9,116 nucleotides of DNA, from the NCBI GenBank assembly GCA_903898215.1, contig CAIUEQ010000091.1, positions 1-9,116 of the forward strand. The letters are read 5' to 3'. The notes under the pieces were generated by a model. The model had not been told where the DNA came from. It made no database searches and saw nothing but the letters and a program-made list of their open reading frames with translations. This document shows, piece by piece, positions 6,461 to 9,116 of the stretch. The stretch is from an uncultured Bacteroidota bacterium. Lineage in GTDB: Bacteria > Bacteroidota > Bacteroidia > UKL13-3. Both the position numbers and the translations under genes were made by a program. Position 1 is the stretch's first letter. Every line of letters begins with the position of its first letter.

Positions 6461-9116
6461 CTAATTCTGTTTGATGATTTTTACGATTTTCATCACATCA
6501 TTTTGGGTAAGTTTAATAAAATAAACACCGCTTTTCAGATCTATATCTGTAGGCATTTTAAACAAGTTCAATCCTTTTGTTGAAGGTGAATTTATTGAAT
6601 ATACCGTTTTGCCAAACACATCTGTAACTTGGATATTTACTATTGAATTTAATGAAGATGAATAACTCAATTCAAATTCATCTTTAAATGGATTAGGTTG
6701 AACTGATAATATTGCGTTTTCAGTTGATAATTGATCAGATACTGAAGCAATTGTTGAATAGGCGAATTTACCATCAATATCAACTTGCTTTAATCTATAA
6801 TAAATAACATTCGATTGAGCGAAAATTTCGTTTGCAGTTTTATCTACAAATAAATAATTAATTACTGAAGTACTGTTTCCGGCACCTTTTTCTTCGCTTA
6901 TTTTCTTGAATAATTTTCTGTCAATTGAGCGTTCAATATCAAAGTGGTGATTGTTTATTTCGGAAGCAGTTTTCCAATTTAAAACAACATTGTCCTGATT
7001 TCTTGATGCGTTAAATGATAACAATTTAACAGGGACAGTACTTCCCGAATCGCCAATACTAAAAGGCCCAACGCTGGTAATATTACTAGTAATTTGAATA
7101 TAAGGATCTGAACCTGCTGCAGCTGATAAAGTTCCACCAACCCAATTGGTTCCATTATAATTTGAAATATTACAATTGGTATTTGTAAATGATGTTAACT
7201 CATCAGCACCATTCCATTGCACTGTAAGAGTAAGTGTACTTCCTCCAGATGTTGTTTCATTGATGAACCAAGTTTTATTTACAGCATGGTCTGTAAATGT
7301 AGTTCCTGTTGGAGTTTCACCAGAATAAGTTGAATTTACCTGTCCGATAACCCTTATATTGTAATTATCTGTAGTTCCGGTATTCACAATCCAAATTGGA
7401 GTATATGAACTTGCATTAGAACCAACAGGATATTGGATACTTCCTGCGCGGCCTGAATTTCCAATATTATTTTGAATTAATTTTCCAATGCTATCAGTAA
7501 CGATAAATGAAGTTGAAGTTCCACCTGAAATTTGCCCTGATGAACCAATGGTTATATTGTAAGCGCTTAGAGTTAAATTCCCACTGATTAAATTAAGCGA
7601 ATTTGTCACTGTTACATTTCCTGAAAGCGTTTTGTTTGAACCTCCATCAACTGATAATATATAATAGCTTAATGCCGGAATAACTTGTGCAGTTAATCCT
7701 CCGAATACCACATTTCCATTTGCAGTATTAAATGAACCGCTTATTGTTAATGCTCCCTTGATATTAATACTATTTCCGGTTCCTGAAAAGCTTAGTGTTG
7801 CTCCTGAGTTTATGGTAACATTATTTGCAATTGTAGTTGCATTTATAATAGGATTATTTGGTGTACCTGAATTGATAACTACGTTAGTTGTACTTGTAGG
7901 AATTCCACACGACCAATTTAAAGCATTATTCCAATTTGCGTTTACTGCTCCTGTCCATAATCCTGATACAATTATAGTAACAGTATAATCGCTTGTTGTT
8001 GCCGATGTACAAGTTCCATTTTGAACAATTGCATGGAATTTTGTTGTTTGTGTTAATGCAGGTGTAGTTAATGATGTTGTAGTATTTGCAATCGTTGTCC
8101 AAGTAGTAAAAGGACTTACTGAACTTTCCCAACTTGTAACCGAACCTGAATTTCCTGTGAGAGATAAAGCACTTGTACCTCCCGAACAAACAGGGCTAGT
8201 TCCTGAAATACTCCCTGCAACTGTTCCTGAAGTAATAGTTACTGTGGTTAATGTTGAAGTTACTGCAGTACAAGATCCACTTTGAACAATTGCATGGAAC
8301 ATGGTTGTTTGAGATAAAGCTCCTGAAGTATAAGTTGTAGATGTATTTGCAATTGTTGTCCATGTTGTAAACGGACTTACTGTACTTTCCCAACTTGTAA
8401 CCGAACCTGTATTTCCACTTAATGTTAAAGTTCCGCTTGATGAACCGGTACAAACTGTTCCACCACCTGTAACACTGCCAGCAACTGAACTCGGAGTAAC
8501 AGTTACTGTAGTTGATGATGAAGTTGCAGCAGTACATGAACCGTTTTGAACAATTGCATGGAACCTGGTTGTTTGTGCCAATGCTCCAGAAGTATATGTT
8601 GAAGAAGTACTTGAAATCGAAGTCCAAGTTGTAAACGGACTTACCGAACTTTCCCAACTAGTAACCGAACCTGTATTTCCACTTAATGTTAAAGTTCCAC
8701 TTGATAAACCAGAACATATTGTTGTTCCTCCAGAAACACTTCCGCCAACAGATGCCGGATTAACAGTAACTGTAGTAGCTGATGAAGTTGCAGCAGTACA
8801 TGAACCATTTTGAACGATTGCATGGAACATGGTAGTTTGAGCTAATGCTGCTGAAGTATATGTTGTAGCTGTATTCGAAATTGAAGTCCATGTAGTAAAC
8901 GGACTCACAGAACTTTCCCAACTTGTAACTGATCCTGTATTTCCACTTAAAGTTAAAGTTCCACTTGTTGCTCCCGAACAAATTGTTGTTCCTCCAGAAA
9001 CACTTCCTCCAACTGATGCCGGTGTAACCGTAACAGTAGTTGCTGATGAAGTTGCAGCAGTACATGAACCGTTTTGAACAATTGCATGGAACCTGGTTGT
9101 TTGTGCCAATGCTCCC
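6461..9116 (-). CDS. Large secreted Ig-repeat surface protein with T9SS type A sorting domain (5' truncated by window edge)
   Basis: Probable exported, cell-surface-anchored adhesin-like protein. The frame stays open to the window end; the TTG at 9109 is a repeat leucine, not a start, and the signal peptide lies outside. Numbering from that leucine, residues 1-351 are four tandem 87-88 residue units, with a partial fifth to about 381. Each full unit has one Cys in GSC and one in CSG/CTG, an SWESSVSPFTTW-like core and a TTVTV ending, resembling the Ig-like repeats (Ig_7/CHU_C-associated type) of Bacteroidota exoproteins. Residues 382-690 are rich in Ser, Thr, Gly and Asn with beta-strand periodicity and start with WTG...NW motifs, suggesting a beta-helix or stalk. 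Residues 692-790 (VPVKLLSFNAS, VVLNWKTASE, YYRLKQVDIDG) form an FN3-like module common before the sorting signal. The last 80 or so residues (QPNPFKDEF, SGVYFIKL, final Lys-rich KIVKIIKQN) are a type A sorting domain, normally cleaved on export. No enzymatic motif is seen; the ligand is unknown. Confidence 0.9.
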   Translation of the reverse strand, partial: GALAQTTRFHAIVQNGSCTAATSSATTVTVTPASVGGSVSGGTTICSGATSGTLTLSGNTGSVTSWESSVSPFTTWTSISNTATTYTSAALAQTTMFHAIVQNGSCTAATSSATTVTVNPASVGGSVSGGTTICSGLSSGTLTLSGNTGSVTSWESSVSPFTTWTSISSTSSTYTSGALAQTTRFHAIVQNGSCTAATSSSTTVTVTPSSVAGSVTGGGTVCTGSSSGTLTLSGNTGSVTSWESTVSPFTTWTTIANTSTTYTSGALSQTTMFHAIVQSGSCTAVTSTLTTVTITSGTVAGSISGTSPVCSGGTSALSLTGNSGSVTSWESSVSPFTTWTTIANTTTSLTTPALTQTTKFHAIVQNGTCTSATTSDYTVTIIVSGLWTGAVNANWNNALNWSCGIPTSTTNVVINSGTPNNPIINATTIANNVTINSGATLSFSGTGNSINIKGALTISGSFNTANGNVVFGGLTAQVIPALSYYILSVDGGSNKTLSGNVTVTNSLNLISGNLTLSAYNITIGSSGQISGGTSTSFIVTDSIGKLIQNNIGNSGRAGSIQYPVGSNASSYTPIWIVNTGTTDNYNIRVIGQVNSTYSGETPTGTTFTDHAVNKTWFINETTSGGSTLTLTVQWNGADELTSFTNTNCNISNYNGTNWVGGTLSAAAGSDPYIQITSNITSVGPFSIGDSGSTVPVKLLSFNASRNQDNVVLNWKTASEINNHHFDIERSIDRKLFKKISEEKGAGNSTSVINYLFVDKTANEIFAQSNVIYYRLKQVDIDGKFAYSTIASVSDQLSTENAILSVQPNPFKDEFELSYSSSLNSIVNIQVTDVFGKTVYSINSPSTKGLNLFKMPTDIDLKSGVYFIKLTQNDVMKIVKIIKQN
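7967..9116 (-). repeat. Tandem 264/261-bp coding repeats (Ig-like units)
   Basis: The same phase point (ATTGCATGGAA) recurs at 9081, 8817, 8553, 8289 and 8028, giving spacings of 264, 264, 264 and 261 bp. These correspond to units of 88, 88, 88 and 87 residues: 9109-8846, 8845-8582, 8581-8318 and 8317-8057, plus a 3'-partial copy from 8056. The array continues beyond the window, so the total copy number is unknown. The three right-hand units are very alike at the DNA level, while copies toward the C-terminus diverge, as expected if amplification occurred mainly on the upstream side. The spacing stays a multiple of three, so gain or loss of units would keep the frame. Confidence 0.95.

Noticed and set aside
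7926..9065. Asn/Tyr/Lys/Cys-rich open frames on the - strand inside the repeat array
   Set aside because: They are out-of-frame readings of the Ig-repeat gene. The repeated low-complexity strings simply mirror the DNA repeats.
9107..9109. TTG as start of the repeat protein
   Set aside because: The TTG encodes the Leu of the LAQTT motif, which is repeated in phase four more times, and the frame continues to the window edge. The real start lies outside.
7967..9116. CRISPR array or insertion element suggested by regular repeats
   Set aside because: The repeats are about 264 bp, directly abutting, entirely coding and in frame. There are no unique spacers, terminal inverted repeats or transposase.

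Overview
The window looks like a chromosomal segment of an AT-rich member of the Bacteroidota. Two things point there. The large gene at the right-hand end encodes a secreted repeat protein with a type IX secretion (T9SS) type A C-terminal sorting domain, a system essentially confined to that phylum. In addition, the start codons that can be judged lack Shine-Dalgarno motifs and are preceded by A/T-rich sequence. Genus and family cannot be assigned from the sequence alone.

Layout, left to right. (1) On the + strand, the 3' part of a very large multi-PAS sensor histidine kinase (nt 1-3087, 5' end outside the window) is followed after 4 nt by a stand-alone CheY-type receiver gene (3092-3505). 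These form an evident two-gene signalling operon with no DNA-binding output domain. (2) A 218-nt convergent spacer (3506-3723) holds a long imperfect hairpin (3530-3599) that pairs completely only when read as + strand RNA, then a strong bidirectional Rho-independent terminator (3678-3707). (3) On the - strand lies a complete gyrA for DNA gyrase subunit A (3724-6270). Its catalytic Tyr120, GyrA box and acidic tail are visible, and it has Gln81 at the position of E. coli Ser83. (4) A 190-nt spacer (6271-6460) presumably carries the gyrA promoter. It contains one perfect DnaA-box 9-mer and a terminator for the next gene upstream. (5) On the - strand, the 3' part of a large cell-surface or secreted protein (6461 to beyond the window end) has near-identical 87-88 residue Ig-like tandem repeats, a beta-rich stalk, an FN3-like module and the T9SS sorting domain.

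How the genes relate. The kinase and receiver almost certainly work together by phosphotransfer. gyrA is a housekeeping gene transcribed convergently to them and insulated by the shared terminator. The adhesin-like gene is a separate transcription unit upstream of gyrA with its own terminator. No mobile element, CRISPR array, tRNA or rRNA was seen. Nothing here amounts to a clearly new biological system. The best leads are the + strand-specific hairpin after the receiver gene, the unusual gyrase quinolone-pocket residue, the DnaA box upstream of gyrA and the internal repeat architecture of the surface protein.
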